Shown in pieces: positions 46,119 through 58,234 of a DNA stretch of 64,000 nt. This DNA comes from Bullera alba. Taxonomy: Eukaryota; Basidiomycota; Tremellomycetes; Tremellales; Bulleraceae. The position numbers and the translations under genes were made by a program. The first letter of the stretch is position 1. Every line of letters begins with the position of its first letter. The notes beneath the pieces are model-generated. The model was not told the origin of the DNA. It saw nothing but the letters and a program-made list of their open reading frames with translations, and searched no databases. The stretch is taken from the NCBI GenBank assembly GCA_001600095.1, contig BCIX01000001.1, positions 2,418,001 through 2,482,000 on the forward strand, read 5' to 3'.

Positions 46119-47386
46119 TTACTCGACAGGTGATGAGTGTGCTCGGCACCGCGCGTGTTTGTGCGGGTGGGTCGATCACTGATGGCCGGTCTCCAAGAGT
46201 CGGTTCGGTGATCACAAGTGATTTTGCGCGATTTCCTTCCTTTTGTGAGATGCTCCGCTCTCAAGCAATAGTGTAGACCGCCTTGGGCCGATGTAACGAG
46301 CTCGATCCGTTCCGCTCTCGTCCCTCGTTTCGTCCAGAGACTGGCGTATACTCCGAAGTCGGCCTGTCAATCTGTCATGTGTCGAGGACGAGATGAAGCC
46401 GAGTGTTAGAGATATCTCCCTGCCAAGTGTACAGGCGGCTGATGGGTGGGCACAGGAGGCGGTCGTGAAAGGTCTGTTCGCCGGCGTCGAGATCCTTTGA
46501 TCGAACGGATGGACCGAGATGGGTGAGATAGCGAGGACTACTTGTAATTTTGGTTCGGCTCGGCGTAAGGTTGACTGAAAGCCAGACGCGTCGCAGCTGA
46601 AGATTTCAAGCTGGTTGACTTTTGGCAGCCGTTTTTTGTTCTAGGACGTGTCGAGCAGCTCGAGCACAATCACTTGGTTGAATCAACAAGACACGAGCAG
46701 CGCGACCCCTTCTGGAGACTGTACACTGCTATACGACCGTACGGTTGAGCTTTGTGATCTATCAGTCAGCTCTTGATAATTTCCAGCTGGCCGCCATATC
46801 CGCCCGCGTACGTGACTAAGTTACGCCGCGGGTTCGCGTCGGCCTGCTCGTTTCGCTTGTTCGCGTGCCGTGATCCTCCGTGATCGCATCCCTGTCTCCC
46901 AGCCTGTCCCTGTCTTCGACCCTCTTCGACCCCTTCGGCCTCCGTGGTCCGTGGCGTAAGCTAAGCTGTGTAATCTGCGGCCATGTGAGTGCCTCGAAGC
47001 ACATCCCATGGCCCTGAGACCCTCAAAGACGGCTTATCAAGACGACAAGGCCGCCGGGGATGGCCGAGCGAACGGGGACTGGCGAGTCGGCGAGTCCGAA
47101 GACGCTCTCGGCTGCTCTCGGGTGGTCTAGAGGTAGAGCTGTCTATAGAGCTCGAGAACGCTGTTGTGGTGAACACATGCGATGCGATACATGATGATAA
47201 TGCTGAATGATCTATGCTCCAGAAAACTGCACTGTATGATGACTGTTCACGAGATTGATGATGATGATGATGATGTTCTCCCCGTGCAAGTGCTCCGTAG
47301 CAAGATTGCGATGCTCCTTCGTCGTATTCTCCTCGTCTCCTCTTCTACATCTTGGTCGTTTTGCCCATGATTCCCAATCACAGCGT
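46119..47386. other. Intergenic region (1.27 kb)
   Basis: Upstream of the P4-ATPase (-) and downstream of the PPR-like gene (-). Contains a (GAT)6 run at 47257-47274. A tRNA-like A-box word near 47125 was rejected. No gene seen. Confidence 0.5.
47257..47274. repeat. (GAT)6 microsatellite
   Basis: Six perfect GAT units in the 3' flank of the PPR-like gene. Confidence 0.8.
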
Positions 47387-50371
47387 TTACTCTCCTTGGA
47401 CCATCGACAGAGCTTCTCGGTCGCTCAAGTACTCCGTCTCTTCTTCTTCATCCTCCTTCGATGCCTTCCTCTTTGACGGCTTGATAGGTCGTTCTGGACG
47501 GCGCGTTCTCCTCACCAGGTCGTGAGTCGCTTTGGCGCGTCGGTACAACTCCTCGTATCTGCGGACTCCTTCCTCTGGTATTCCCTCCAAGTCGACTGTT
47601 AGTCCTCTGAGCCTTGCAACGCATTGCCTCGCCTCGGGCAAGCCATGTTGCAAGGTATACTCGTTGGCGATCGTGTATCCAAACGCATCCTTCTCCGTAC
47701 GTCGCAGCGAGGCCAACCATGTGTCGAGTAGATCTTCCGCCTCCTCCGGTCTCTCAGACATGGCCAGCGCGATGTACAGGTTGCTGATGGCGTGTCTCGA
47801 GGGGGTGACTCCATTGCCCATCATCACATTGGCCATCTGTTTGGCCGAGCTGATCTGACGAGTGTGGATCAGACACCGTTGCAACGCGGTGGTGAGGTAA
47901 CGTGATCCCGAAGGAAAGCCAAATTCGGTCGCCTTTTGATATAGGGCGTACGCAACAGCTAGCGCCTCCTCAGGAGTGTGCTTCCGTCTGACGCTGTCGA
48001 CATCTTTGGGAGGTTCGTGTAGAATGCGATCCGGATTGGAAAGACCAATAAAAATCATCTCGCAGTGATCGCTGTACAGCTCCGGATCGATGTGGCTGAA
48101 GGTGGAAAGGTACTGGATGATCTCGATTCGGATGTTGAAGTTGATCCGCCAAGAGCTTTTGACCAGCACGTCGAGGATCATCCGAAGTGTCTTGTACGAG
48201 GGCAAATCGCCGACCTCTCGGAACCGCTTGTACCAATCCCATGCCAGACGCCCGTCCCGTGCCATACCTGTCGATACGACGCCTTCCACCATAGCCTCCA
48301 TGAGATCCGCTTTACTGACATCGCCGAGGAAGAATCGGTCGTCGGAGAGATGGCGCTGGAGGAGGACAAGTCGACCGGAGAAATTGGTCGATGCGATAGT
48401 CTTGATGTATTCGAGCGCATCCTCCCGCTTGATCATTAAGCCATCGGCCAACTTGTCCGAGTACTTTCGCGCTGCGAAACTCAAATGCCGGGTCTTTCCA
48501 AGGTGACTACCGTCCATGGCCCGGCGAAAGAGCCAGGACCAGACGTCCTCCATGTCGGCGGTCCAGACAAAATCATCGGATCGGAAAATGTCGTAGATCT
48601 TCCGAACCATGAGATAGACCGGCTCCGACTGGCTTTGCGAACATGTGCTGAGCAAGTGCAATAGCCAGAACTTCGTCTCCCCTTTCAGTGTAGGTAGGCG
48701 ACCTGTTTCGAGTAGATTGGTCGCGATGCGCATCAGAAACGGGGCGAAGACCGATTCTTGCCGCAAGAAATACTGCTGATGCTTGTGTATGCCGCCGAGG
48801 AGTCGGTGAGCCAGATCGCTGATGTCCCGGAGCTCGTCCGAAGAGCACTGTATGAAAGCGCGCTCGATGATGTTGATATAGGCCGTGGGGTCCACCTCCA
48901 TCTTTGCCAGAAGGTCCACAGCGACATACGCTCTGTACATCTGCTTGAGGATCGTAGGCGTTGGCGTATTTGGATCCTCCAGTAACCGCTCGAGTTCGAC
49001 CAGGCTCTCCACATGTCGAAGTGAACGAGCGATGACGTCCTTAGACCGTTGTAACAGACGTTCTCCTTTGGCTTCCTTGCCATTCACCTGCAGAGTCTGA
49101 ATGACAGGCATGACTACACTATCCAAGAAGCCCTCTGTTGCCTTGACAAGGACTCGTTCGTACGTCTTGCTCGATAGTGCCGTCTCAGAAACTTCGGCGG
49201 TGGCTTCCAGCGACGAGGGACGGTATTGCCTCATCCAGCGCAGTCGCCAGTCGTCCAATTGCCCGCTGAGAAACCTCTCGAGGTAATTGTCGTTGATCAT
49301 GATGCCACGGTTGATACCGAAAATCAAGTCGTTGACCATGTTGACTCCTGGATGAGCTAAGACGACGGTATCCCAATATTCCCTGAGCACTTTCCACCAC
49401 AAATTGCTGAAAGCGAGAGACAGGTGAACCGCTTTGTTCTCAAGTAACCAGATTGCGAACTCGCGACTTTTTGCGACCTGCGCTGCTCGGTTTTGGTTCC
49501 TCTTCAAAGCAACTCCTTCTTCACTGACTTCAGCTATACTGAAGGCCTCCTTGTCGGTCACACCGTGGTCGGCTTCCTCTGGACTGAGCTCGTCTGATGT
49601 CGCGCGGGTCGAGAGGCTGTCGATATCACTGGGCCGATAGAAAAGTCGTTCCAGCATGTTGAAGCTCATTGCTGTCGGTAAGCGCCCAACACGACCTTTC
49701 ACCATCGCGAGACTCGCTGACCACAGCTCGTCGGTGATTGAGGCTACCGTCGGATCCGAGCGTTCAGCTTCGGAGAACAGCATAAACGTCGCCTGAAGCG
49801 AAGTTGGCTTGAATCCTGTCCATTCCATTCCGCACTGCCTCGCGAAGAGCAACAACTCCTTGACTCGGTCGATCTGATCCTCCGGTTCTTCTGATAACTG
49901 ATGCTCTAGCAAGGCCGAGAATAGGTGATCCGGTACGGACACTTGTAGATCGGGATGTATTGCTTTGTAGATGGCCCATGATGTATCTGGATTTGTTGTC
50001 AGACTTGAAGAGAGAACATCGAGATGTCGTTTAAAGATGGTGGAACTGGGGGAATATGGTAATGGTGGAGGTAGGGAGTACAGTAGCTGTTTCCTATGCC
50101 GGATTGTAGCCTCCAGCGATGCCTCCTCGTCTCTCCTCGCTATGACTGTTGGTTCCGGATTGATTTCTGACGATACGGGAGCGTCCATCTTTCGTGGTCG
50201 AGAAGTCGTGAAGAACTCTCGAGAACCGATGTCCTTCTGACATCGGGAGCAGGAGAACCATCGGGAACAGCTAGCCTGTGTAGGCACCACCAGTTGGGGA
50301 TGCGGGCTCCAACTTGGTGGTCGGACCAAGTGGAAGACCGTCGAGCTGACTGCTCGTTGAGACGACCGCAT
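47387..50371 (-). CDS. PPR/TPR-like mitochondrial protein, intronless
   Basis: One uninterrupted frame of 994 aa, remarkable in this intron-dense window. The N-terminus (MRSSQRAVSSTVFHLVRPPS) is basic and Ser-rich without early acids, as in mitochondrial presequences. The body is all alpha-helical. Helix-turn-helix repeats are visible near the C-terminus: AYALYQKATEFGFPSGSRYL, CLIHTRQISSAKQMANVMMG, GVTPSRHAISNLYIALAMS, RPEEAEDLLDTWLASLRRT. These have PPR-like spacing of about 35 residues. Such proteins usually act in mitochondrial RNA processing or translation. No specific ortholog recognised. C-terminus Lys/Glu-rich. Confidence 0.75.
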   Translation of the reverse strand: MRSSQRAVSSTVFHLVRPPSWSPHPQLVVPTQASCSRWFSCSRCQKDIGSREFFTTSRPRKMDAPVSSEINPEPTVIARRDEEASLEATIRHRKQLLYSLPPPLPYSPSSTIFKRHLDVLSSSLTTNPDTSWAIYKAIHPDLQVSVPDHLFSALLEHQLSEEPEDQIDRVKELLLFARQCGMEWTGFKPTSLQATFMLFSEAERSDPTVASITDELWSASLAMVKGRVGRLPTAMSFNMLERLFYRPSDIDSLSTRATSDELSPEEADHGVTDKEAFSIAEVSEEGVALKRNQNRAAQVAKSREFAIWLLENKAVHLSLAFSNLWWKVLREYWDTVVLAHPGVNMVNDLIFGINRGIMINDNYLERFLSGQLDDWRLRWMRQYRPSSLEATAEVSETALSSKTYERVLVKATEGFLDSVVMPVIQTLQVNGKEAKGERLLQRSKDVIARSLRHVESLVELERLLEDPNTPTPTILKQMYRAYVAVDLLAKMEVDPTAYINIIERAFIQCSSDELRDISDLAHRLLGGIHKHQQYFLRQESVFAPFLMRIATNLLETGRLPTLKGETKFWLLHLLSTCSQSQSEPVYLMVRKIYDIFRSDDFVWTADMEDVWSWLFRRAMDGSHLGKTRHLSFAARKYSDKLADGLMIKREDALEYIKTIASTNFSGRLVLLQRHLSDDRFFLGDVSKADLMEAMVEGVVSTGMARDGRLAWDWYKRFREVGDLPSYKTLRMILDVLVKSSWRINFNIRIEIIQYLSTFSHIDPELYSDHCEMIFIGLSNPDRILHEPPKDVDSVRRKHTPEEALAVAYALYQKATEFGFPSGSRYLTTALQRCLIHTRQISSAKQMANVMMGNGVTPSRHAISNLYIALAMSERPEEAEDLLDTWLASLRRTEKDAFGYTIANEYTLQHGLPEARQCVARLRGLTVDLEGIPEEGVRRYEELYRRAKATHDLVRRTRRPERPIKPSKRKASKEDEEEETEYLSDREALSMVQGE

Positions 50372-51046
50372 TCGGAATCGAAAATCGAGGTCATGAGCTA
50401 TGTCGGTCGGTCAGCGGGAAGGCTCTCGCCCGGCAGGCATCACCTAGAACTCACTATACGAGTCCCATCACTCGAGTTCTGCTGATCGCAATCTTCTCCG
50501 GTCGTCCTAGATGGGCGCTATGCTGTCGAACGGACGTTGGATATCGGAACTTCCACTTGATGTCGATACTGTAGAGAGCTCGACGATCTGAATCCAACTT
50601 TTGGGAAGAGCATTAATAGGCTCGACGTCGATTAGGCGTGGGTGTTTCAGCATTTTCGCCACCCGCCCCTGAGCCTAAGCCGGTGCAGTGTTAGGCGTGT
50701 GAGTCTTTGCCGCTGGCGACTGCTGTTGCACCCTCTAGTTGGACTCTTCTTCGCTTCTTCTCTTCACCAACTCTTCACCTTCCTCTCAGCTTCAGTATCG
50801 ATCTAGTGATGCGCTGCTCTGTCAATCCCTGGACTATAGAAGGAGGGCTGTGAACTACCAGGAAGCGAGAGAGGCTAATATCAACGTAAGCTTTTCAGAT
50901 ACTGTGGTTTCCGAGACCAGTATCTGGAGTCAGATTTATGAGCCGTCGAGCAGTTATGGGCCTGATGGGAGACGCTGACACTTCATTCAATATGCCGTGG
51001 TTTTGGCGAACACCGGGACATCTGTGCTGACTATCACCTCTACAGG
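50372..51046. other. Divergent intergenic region (675 bp)
   Basis: Between the PPR-like (-) and the next plus-strand gene. The sequence CTCTACAG just before the ATG at 51047 and GTAAGC at 50886 suggest a 5'UTR intron (about 50886-51045). Confidence 0.5.
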
Positions 51047-52941
51047 ATGTCACATCAAGGCTTCTTCCGCACCGGTAGATACCCGCAAAATGCCATGCGA
51101 TCCTCACCTTCCCCCTCGACTGCCCCGAACAACCTCTACTCACCGATGATGGACCCGGTCGATGAATATACCATTTCCTACTCTGATGTCAACCCAACCT
51201 CTGCTGTCCCCAGAAGGTCGGGAGCAGAGCGTATCAAACCACCTCCTGAAGAATCCGCACTGTCGAAAGAGAGCCGAATCCAGCAGCCTCGCCAGCCCCC
51301 AGCGCGCCTCCAAGAAATCAAGAATGACGAAGACACCGGCAGACTGAACGATCAGTTGATCACAGGACTCAACTCAAGCGCCAACCATCCAGCTACTCCT
51401 CAAGGCAAAGGACCATCAGGCGGTACTCTCCCTTCGCGACAAATCCGCTCTACACCTTCAAGAGAAATACTTCCTTCCTCGAGCATCCCTTCAGTCCATG
51501 GATCTAGCTTCAAGGCCCCCGACTCATATATCAGAGGAAGCAATGATTCACAGCATCACTCTTACCCGAGGCCATTCGGCTCAAGCTATGGAGCTCAAGG
51601 AAGAGATGATAGAACTCGAGTGTACCCGAATCGTCCTGACTCTACCCCTTCTTCAGCCCCACGCTACTATCGAAATGACGGAATATATAAATCTACACCA
51701 CTACGTATGACTGTGAGACCCACGTCATCCGACGACGAGGAGCCTGGAGAAATCTTCGAATCACCCAACCTCAAACCCGAAGACCCGTGGAGATACGATG
51801 CTCGCGCCGACGAAGAAGATCATCAGCTCCGATACGAAGGTACGATCAGTCCACCACCGACCATCACGGCAGTCAGGCCCTCCCACACTCCGCGCATGGT
51901 GAGTGTCCCTTGAACTTGTCAACGTGCCCGCGATTGACGGAATCTATCGGTAGAGGGCCTATCAGCCTCGCGTGCCTGAGAAGATTCACCCTTCCCTTCC
52001 TAGCAGGCTTGACCCTACAGTCTCTTCCGATGACATGTTCGACGGCCAGATGGAGCAGGCACCGATGACAGCTCCGAGGGAGCGAGTCAGCATATCGACC
52101 GGGACAACACTATCACCAAGGTTTCCCCCGGTCGATCCGCTGCCTCGAAGACTTAACTCTGAGGAGGATCCTCGAGTAAGAGCTGTCGTCCTTCGATCGC
52201 CGTTGTCTGACAGGGCGAGTGAGGAGGCGACGGTTGAGGTCAATGCTCAAGGAGTTGCGGTTGAGGGTCCGTCTCTAGCGGGGGAGGAAAACGAGGAGCA
52301 TCGTGAACCGGAAGCCAAGAAGGCACAAGTCCTTTCACAGTCGGAGACCAGTGACCACACTTCCAAGGTACGCTCTCTACTGCGTAGAACTAGCTGTGCC
52401 TGACTATGTGCTATAGCAGATTATCCCTAAACCGCTCCCCTTCTCGATTCCCCCGGGGTTTTCAGACCACCTCGCTTTCTTCGGACAAATCGACATCGCG
52501 GCAATTGTGAAGAACAGCACCAAGACTGCATCAGAGCTCAAGGGCGATGTAACAATGGAGGACGCAGCTGGTACGGTGTCGAGTGAAGCAATGTTTGGCG
52601 TGTCACTGACCATTAAACGCAGGTCTGTTCGCTGCACAGAAGAGGCGGATTGAAGATATCTCCAATCACTTGGGAGCTTACACGTGGAGTAAGTCGTCTT
52701 GTCATCATTACTGCATGCCCCGATTGATGTGCCGCGTGTAGAGTATGAAGCACTCAAGACGATCAAGAACGAAGCTCTATCCGACAGAGAAGATATGACT
52801 GATCGATACCAAGAAGCCGGGGCTCAACTCCAAGTCCAAGCGATGAGTCTGCAGAAGATGACGAGAGTGATGCCAAGCAAGAAGAGGAAGACGGGGGGAG
52901 TATCCCGAGCAGGGAGCACTGCTGCCGAGATGAGCGTGTAG
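51047..52941 (+). CDS. Hypothetical disordered protein with C-terminal coiled coil
   Basis: Exons 51047-51898, 51954-52367, 52417-52570, 52623-52688 and 52742-52941 give 561 aa. I do not recognise a family. About 400 residues are Ser/Pro/Arg/Glu-rich and disordered (e.g. TSSDDEEPGEIFESPNLKPE). The C-terminal 150 residues look folded: KPLPFSIPPGFSDHLAFFGQ, IAAIVKNSTKTASELKG, AAQKRRIEDISNHLGAYTWK, then a helical segment rich in Gln and Met and a basic end (KKRKTGG), which may be a nuclear signal. The acceptor-like CTCTACAG|G at -1 of the ATG points to a leader intron. Confidence 0.7.
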
Positions 52942-53450
52942 GCGATTCAGGATCGTGCTTAGGTCGGTGTAAATGTCATCCGTAACGAGACGGTTCATAT
53001 ATGGTCAGCTTTCTTAGAGCTGGCAACTTTATTCATGTGGTATGCACAACGTGATCTGTATATTGGAGTCCTGGACGACCCATGTATACGACTGTCTTCG
53101 ATGCAGCCTTTCACGAGTCGACCTAAGTAGGCGCGCTACACACCACACCAGCCTTCCGCAGGCCTAGATACGACGCGCTTTTGTCGAAGCGGGTGGTCAT
53201 TAGATTCTTTGACCGGCAGCACCTCGATCACGCTATACATCATCGCATCCACATCACACGACACTCTTCAGCTGCTTAGCGGGTGCGGGCGGGTGACTTC
53301 ATCATCGCTGAGATACTTTAGAAGTTATCAGCTTTGACGAGCAAGCAGGACGTGTTCATAGGGGATCAAGTTGGACGACACAAAGAGATTGCTCGTTTTG
53401 ATTCAACGACATCCCATATGGCAGTCACCTCGTAATTGGGCTATCGCGAT
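52942..53450. other. Intergenic region (509 bp)
   Basis: Upstream of SET1 on the plus strand. The open frame into SET1 begins earlier (53436) only from a TTG. Nothing else seen. Confidence 0.5.
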
Positions 53451-55617
53451 ATGGCCGCTTATACTCCCTCGAGATCAAAGATCACTGCGAGTCCGAGACC
53501 GCCTCCGACAGGACCCAAAGCCCTGCGCGCAAACGGTACCCCCAGCGGCAGCATCACCGGTCAATTCGGGTCGACCGACAAAGATGACGGCTATGGCAGT
53601 TCCAGCACAGGCGGCCTTCTGGCGAGGTCTGAGAAGATCTCATTCGCCTTTCCATCAGCACCCCCCTCGTCATCAGTAGCCTCGTCATCCAAGATCCCGC
53701 ATGGACCTCGGGCCAGCCTCGGGAACGATCGCAATGGAACACATGGCGGATTCACTGCGTTATCGAGATCTTCAACTAGTAGTTCAAGGTATCGAGAGGC
53801 ATCTCCTCACGCAGAGTCCAGTAGTAGGCGGTCGTACACTTCGTCAACATCACACAGAGACCGACACGATTACTCGACCGATCGGCATGATAGGAGAGCT
53901 TCGTCATCTCGTAGATCCTACTCTCGCTCGCCGTCACCATCCCGAGGGGAGTCTTCACGAGCAGGGCGGAGTTCCAGATGGGACTCGTCAGACCGGTCAG
54001 TGAGGGATGAACCTCCGCACAAGAGTATGCGATCTTCTATAGTCGACGACGAATCGACGTCCAGGCGGCAGAAGTCACGGTCGGCGAGGGATGAGCCTCC
54101 TCATAGGAGTATACGATCAGCTCCAGTCGACGATGATCCAACACCCAGGCGGCAAAGCTCACGGCAAAGTCGGTCACCGGTGAAGACGAATGGAACTCGC
54201 TCCCCAACAAAACCCAAAGAACGTTCTCCGGTCAAGAGCAGTCGCTTCGACGAAGAGATGAAGGAGTACAAGTCAACGCATACGCTCAGCGCAGACGACA
54301 AACGGGCCAAAATATCAATAGCGATCCCGATACTACCCACGATGACCAACGGCAAGCCCAGACCAAGGCCTCCTCACGAAGATTTGGGCTTAGGGGCAGC
54401 GTTGTTGAGTCGAATAGGATCCAAACCAAAACCTCCGCACATGGAACAGAGGCCACCTTCACCTCCGCCGCCAAGCAGAACTCGAAAAGCGTCGCCTCTC
54501 CCCGCTCATCCACCATCATCCCAGTTGTATAAATCATATCCATCTGAGCCTGTCAGACCTGGATCTCCCCCACCTCGCGATTCCGGACCTCCGCCAGACT
54601 CGCCTCCGCCGCCTCCTCCGGATGATCTCCCAACACCGCCGCCTATATCACCGCCGCCCAATCCCCCGTCTTCGCCCCCGCCCTCCCGGTTGTCCACATT
54701 GCCAGCAATCTCTGCTCGAGACTCGCCCAACAAGTCCCTCGCCCGCCCTCTACCTCCACATCTTGACCCTAATTTCGCCAAAGACGTAACACGGTCTTCA
54801 CCAGCGCCGGCATCTCGTCAAACGTCGCCAGAGATACTACCAAGGACAGAGGAGGGAACTGTGATCAAAGCCCCAATTTCAGCAGTGCCACCAAGCGAAC
54901 AAGTCAAAGAGAGACTTGTGACAGCGCCACAACCTCCTCCACCGCCAAGATGCCTCAAGCGAAGGCCAGGTTTAGGCAGCTTTGTGACTCTGCACGACCC
55001 GGCCGTACATGGACAGAAGGGCGGCAAGGAGATACGCAAGCGGTACGACGGCATGGACGGGGACAAGGAGGTGGAATTGAAAGACCCTAGACTTGCGACC
55101 GGCTCGCGATGGCGAGAGGGCAGAGGAGGATCCAAGCAGAGGTCCACTTTTTATCAACTGGATTACGAGGTGAGTCAAATCAGACGACTCGGCTGCGGGC
55201 GCTGACATCGTACAGTGGGACAAGAATTCTGCGGGATCCAAGCCGCCTCCACCTGCACCTGCGGTGCTAATTACAGGTTTGAACCCCCTGACGACCGTCG
55301 ATCAGATTAGCAAACACCTTCGTCCGCATGGCAAGATCCGGGAGATAGACTCGAAGATGGACACCAAGTCAGGGATGCAGTTGGGTATATGTTGGGTCAA
55401 GTTCGACGGACCGAACTCGGGGAAGCCAGGAACGGCGCACGATGTCGCGGTTCAGGTGGTCAAGCTGTGTGACGGCCAGAGGATTGGTCTGGCAGGTAAT
55501 GAGAAAGCCAAGGTGGTTCTGGATGGTAGAGGATTAAGAGCGGAGAAGGCAGTAAAGGAGGAAATGGCTCGGCGGTATCCACCTAAAAAGCCAGCCCCAC
55601 CACCAGCACCAAAAGCC

Positions 55618-55650
<33 letters not shown>

Positions 55651-58105
55651 TCGACATCGGGTCCAGCGGTATCGCGAACGCCGGCACTTCCGGCTAGGTC
55701 AACCCCAATACCCACGCCGAACAGTGCTGGAGCTGGAACGCCTCGACACGACTCTTCTTCTTCCTACAAAGTTGGCGGAAATGTGCCTGTGCCTAAAGCA
55801 ATCCCTTTTCATAGCTCACTCCCTTCCCGACCTCGAGCGCCGTACAATCCCACGCCTGTCAATTACAACGGCCAACATAATGGCTATTCGGCTTCCGGTC
55901 GAGTCGGTCCCATGGCGCCTCTATCACAGAGAGTCAATGGATCCCTCATCCGGACCTCAGCGACGTCGACCCAGAATCTGTCCGCTTCTTTCATCGACGC
56001 ACCCTTTGGACAAAGTGGAATGCGGGGTCGTGGGAGGATGCCTGATCGACGAGACACATACACGCCTCGCCGCTCGCGATCTCGGTCTCGATCACACCCT
56101 CGATCTTGCTCCACGTGCAGCTCGTACTTCTCAGACAGCGAGGACGACCGGCCTTCATATAGATACAGGCGACGCTCTCCATCACCTTATGCCGGCCGAG
56201 GCAGAGCTCGGATACCATCTGGTCCCACTGCGGAGGAGAGGAAACAAGAGGAAGCTGCAGTGGAGAGAGTCAAGGCGGCACTGGCAGAGAACAACAACAC
56301 CTATGTCCACATCGACGCGAATGTCCTGCCAGCAAAATCCGTCAGCGAGGATCACCTGAAGGATCATTTCAGAGCGTTCAAGCCTGCCAAGGTAGGCTAC
56401 AGTCCCTCTCTTGATCTGATATGCGCGCTGATGATCAATGCTAGGTCCTGCATAACCACCAAGGGTGGTACATCCTCTTCAGCGACGACATCACTGCAGC
56501 CAATGCGAAAATCCTCAACAACACGCTTGTCCAAGGACACCGTCTGGTCATCAACGTCAGAACCCCCTCAGCTCGCAAAGCGCAGAATGATGGTCCGCTT
56601 GCGGAGGCCCCGGCGGAGAAGCAAGTTGCCGGCAATTGGAAATTCTTGACCTTCACCAAGAAGAACAGACCGGCCTCCACGCCCAAGCCCAAGGTGGTCA
56701 GCCCGAAAGTTGTCAAGAAGGTTCAGCGGCGAGCGTTGTCGTATTCTTCCTCGGAATCGTCCGATGAGGACGAGGTGGTCAGACCTGTGAAGGGAAACAA
56801 GGAGCGCATCAAGTCGCCAAGCCTCACCCCCGAAGTCGAAGCCGCTATCCCTCCGCCAATGGAAATCGAGACCATTGTCAAGACTACAACGCCGGTCAAA
56901 CTGGAGGTTGAGGTCAAAACGACAGAGGTTGTAGACGAGGTGGACGACACGCCTGTGGTCAAAGCTGGGAAGAAACGTGCCAATAAAGGCAAATCTGAGG
57001 CGAAGAAGAAGAAGGCGCGGATCACCTCTCCAGTCCTGGATGTCACTGTTCCTGCACCGGCCGAACCAGAACTCGCCGAAATACAGCTCGACGAAAAGGT
57101 TGAAGCGACCCCAGTTCGACCTGTCAAAGCAGCGAAACCGAAGAAAGCCCCAAAGACCGAAGCCGAGCGGTTCATCGAGAATGGTATCGTCGTCGACGAG
57201 GAAGATGCCTATTGGCTCGGACAAGCTCTCGCCGCGGCGGAAGGTGTCGAGCCGGAAATGTCGGACGACGAAGAGGACTTTCTCTTGGACGAAAAGCACC
57301 CTCTTTACCATCAATCTGGCTCATGGCGCGCTGAAGGGGTCAAGAAGATTCCGCAGACTTCGAAGTCGGAATACCTTCCACAGCGCAATCGGGCAGTCGT
57401 GGCGACAGAGGACAACATCGCACTTGCATCAGGTCGTACAGCTCGAGTCACCGGTAGACGACTTGCCCATGACATGGAGTCGACTAGAAAGACCGCCGCG
57501 GCAGCTACTGCCGAGTCGGATCTGTTCGCTTTCAACCAACTGCGTATTCGCAAGAAACAGCTTCAGTTCGCTCGATCGCCTATCGAGGGGTATGGACTAT
57601 ATGCCATGGAGACAATCCAGCCTGGAGAGATGGTCTGCGAGTATGTGGGCGAGATTTGCCGGTCGGCAGTTGCAGAAATTCGGGAACAGAGGTACCTCAA
57701 GCAGGGAATCGGGTCGAGTTATCTCTTCAGGATTGACGCAGATGTGGTGTGCGACGCTACGTTCCGCGGATCAGTCAGGTGAGCTAGCCCTCTGTCATAA
57801 GGTCTCAGAAGATCAGCTCACGTATGCCTTCATAGTCGTCTCATCAACCACTCGTGTGACCCCTCTGCCTCGGCGAAGATCATCTCGATCAACGGTCAAT
57901 CCAAGATTGTCATATACGCCCGGAAACTCCTCCTACCAGGACAAGAGGTAGGTCACTCGTGGCTCCGGGTGGACGTAAAAAGCGAGCCATGGCTGATGGA
58001 CCACCTTAGATCCTGTACGACTACAAATTCCCTCTCGAGTCGGATCCCGCACTACGGGTCCCGTGTCTCTGTGGCGCTCCAACATGTCGAGGTTGGCTCA
58101 ATTAG
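53451..58105 (+). CDS. SET1: SET1 histone H3 lysine-4 methyltransferase
   Basis: Catalytic subunit of COMPASS, nuclear. Exons 53451-55169, 55216-56391, 56445-57778, 57836-57947 and 58010-58105 give 1478 aa. A Ser/Arg/Pro-rich N-terminus carries a duplicated 28-residue unit (residues 185-240). An RRM-like fold starts near residue 589 ([19 protein letters not shown]). A Thr-11 tract lies at about 708-718. The n-SET region has [16 protein letters not shown]. The SET domain (about 1332-1460) shows [53 protein letters not shown] and YDYKFPLE. The post-SET motif is [13 protein letters not shown] at the exact C-terminus. The second-to-last intron splits the segment before NHSCDP. Convergent with the hidden gene downstream. 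Confidence 0.95.
54003..54170 (+). repeat. 84-bp tandem duplication inside SET1
   Basis: Two in-frame copies, 54003-54086 and 54087-54170, each encoding 28 residues starting RDEPPH and containing VDD and RRQ at matching positions. The copies differ at about 10 residues. Confidence 0.8.
55618..55650 (+). repeat. (ACG)11 microsatellite encoding Thr-11 in SET1
   Basis: Eleven perfect ACG units, in frame as threonine codons, between the RRM-like region and the n-SET part. Likely length-variable. Confidence 0.9.
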
Positions 58106-58234
58106 CCCTTTTCCGACCATCTCCACAACACGGCAGTCTCAAGGTCTCATCGCATCAGTCTCATGGTTCTCGTTGTCATTGCCATTCTGCACATCAATGC
58201 ATCCACCATCCAGCATTCCCACGTCCATTGAGCA

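Noticed and set aside
47115..47180. tRNA A-box-like word (TGGTCTAGAGGT) on the plus strand
   Set aside because: No B box or T-arm follows and the stems do not pair.
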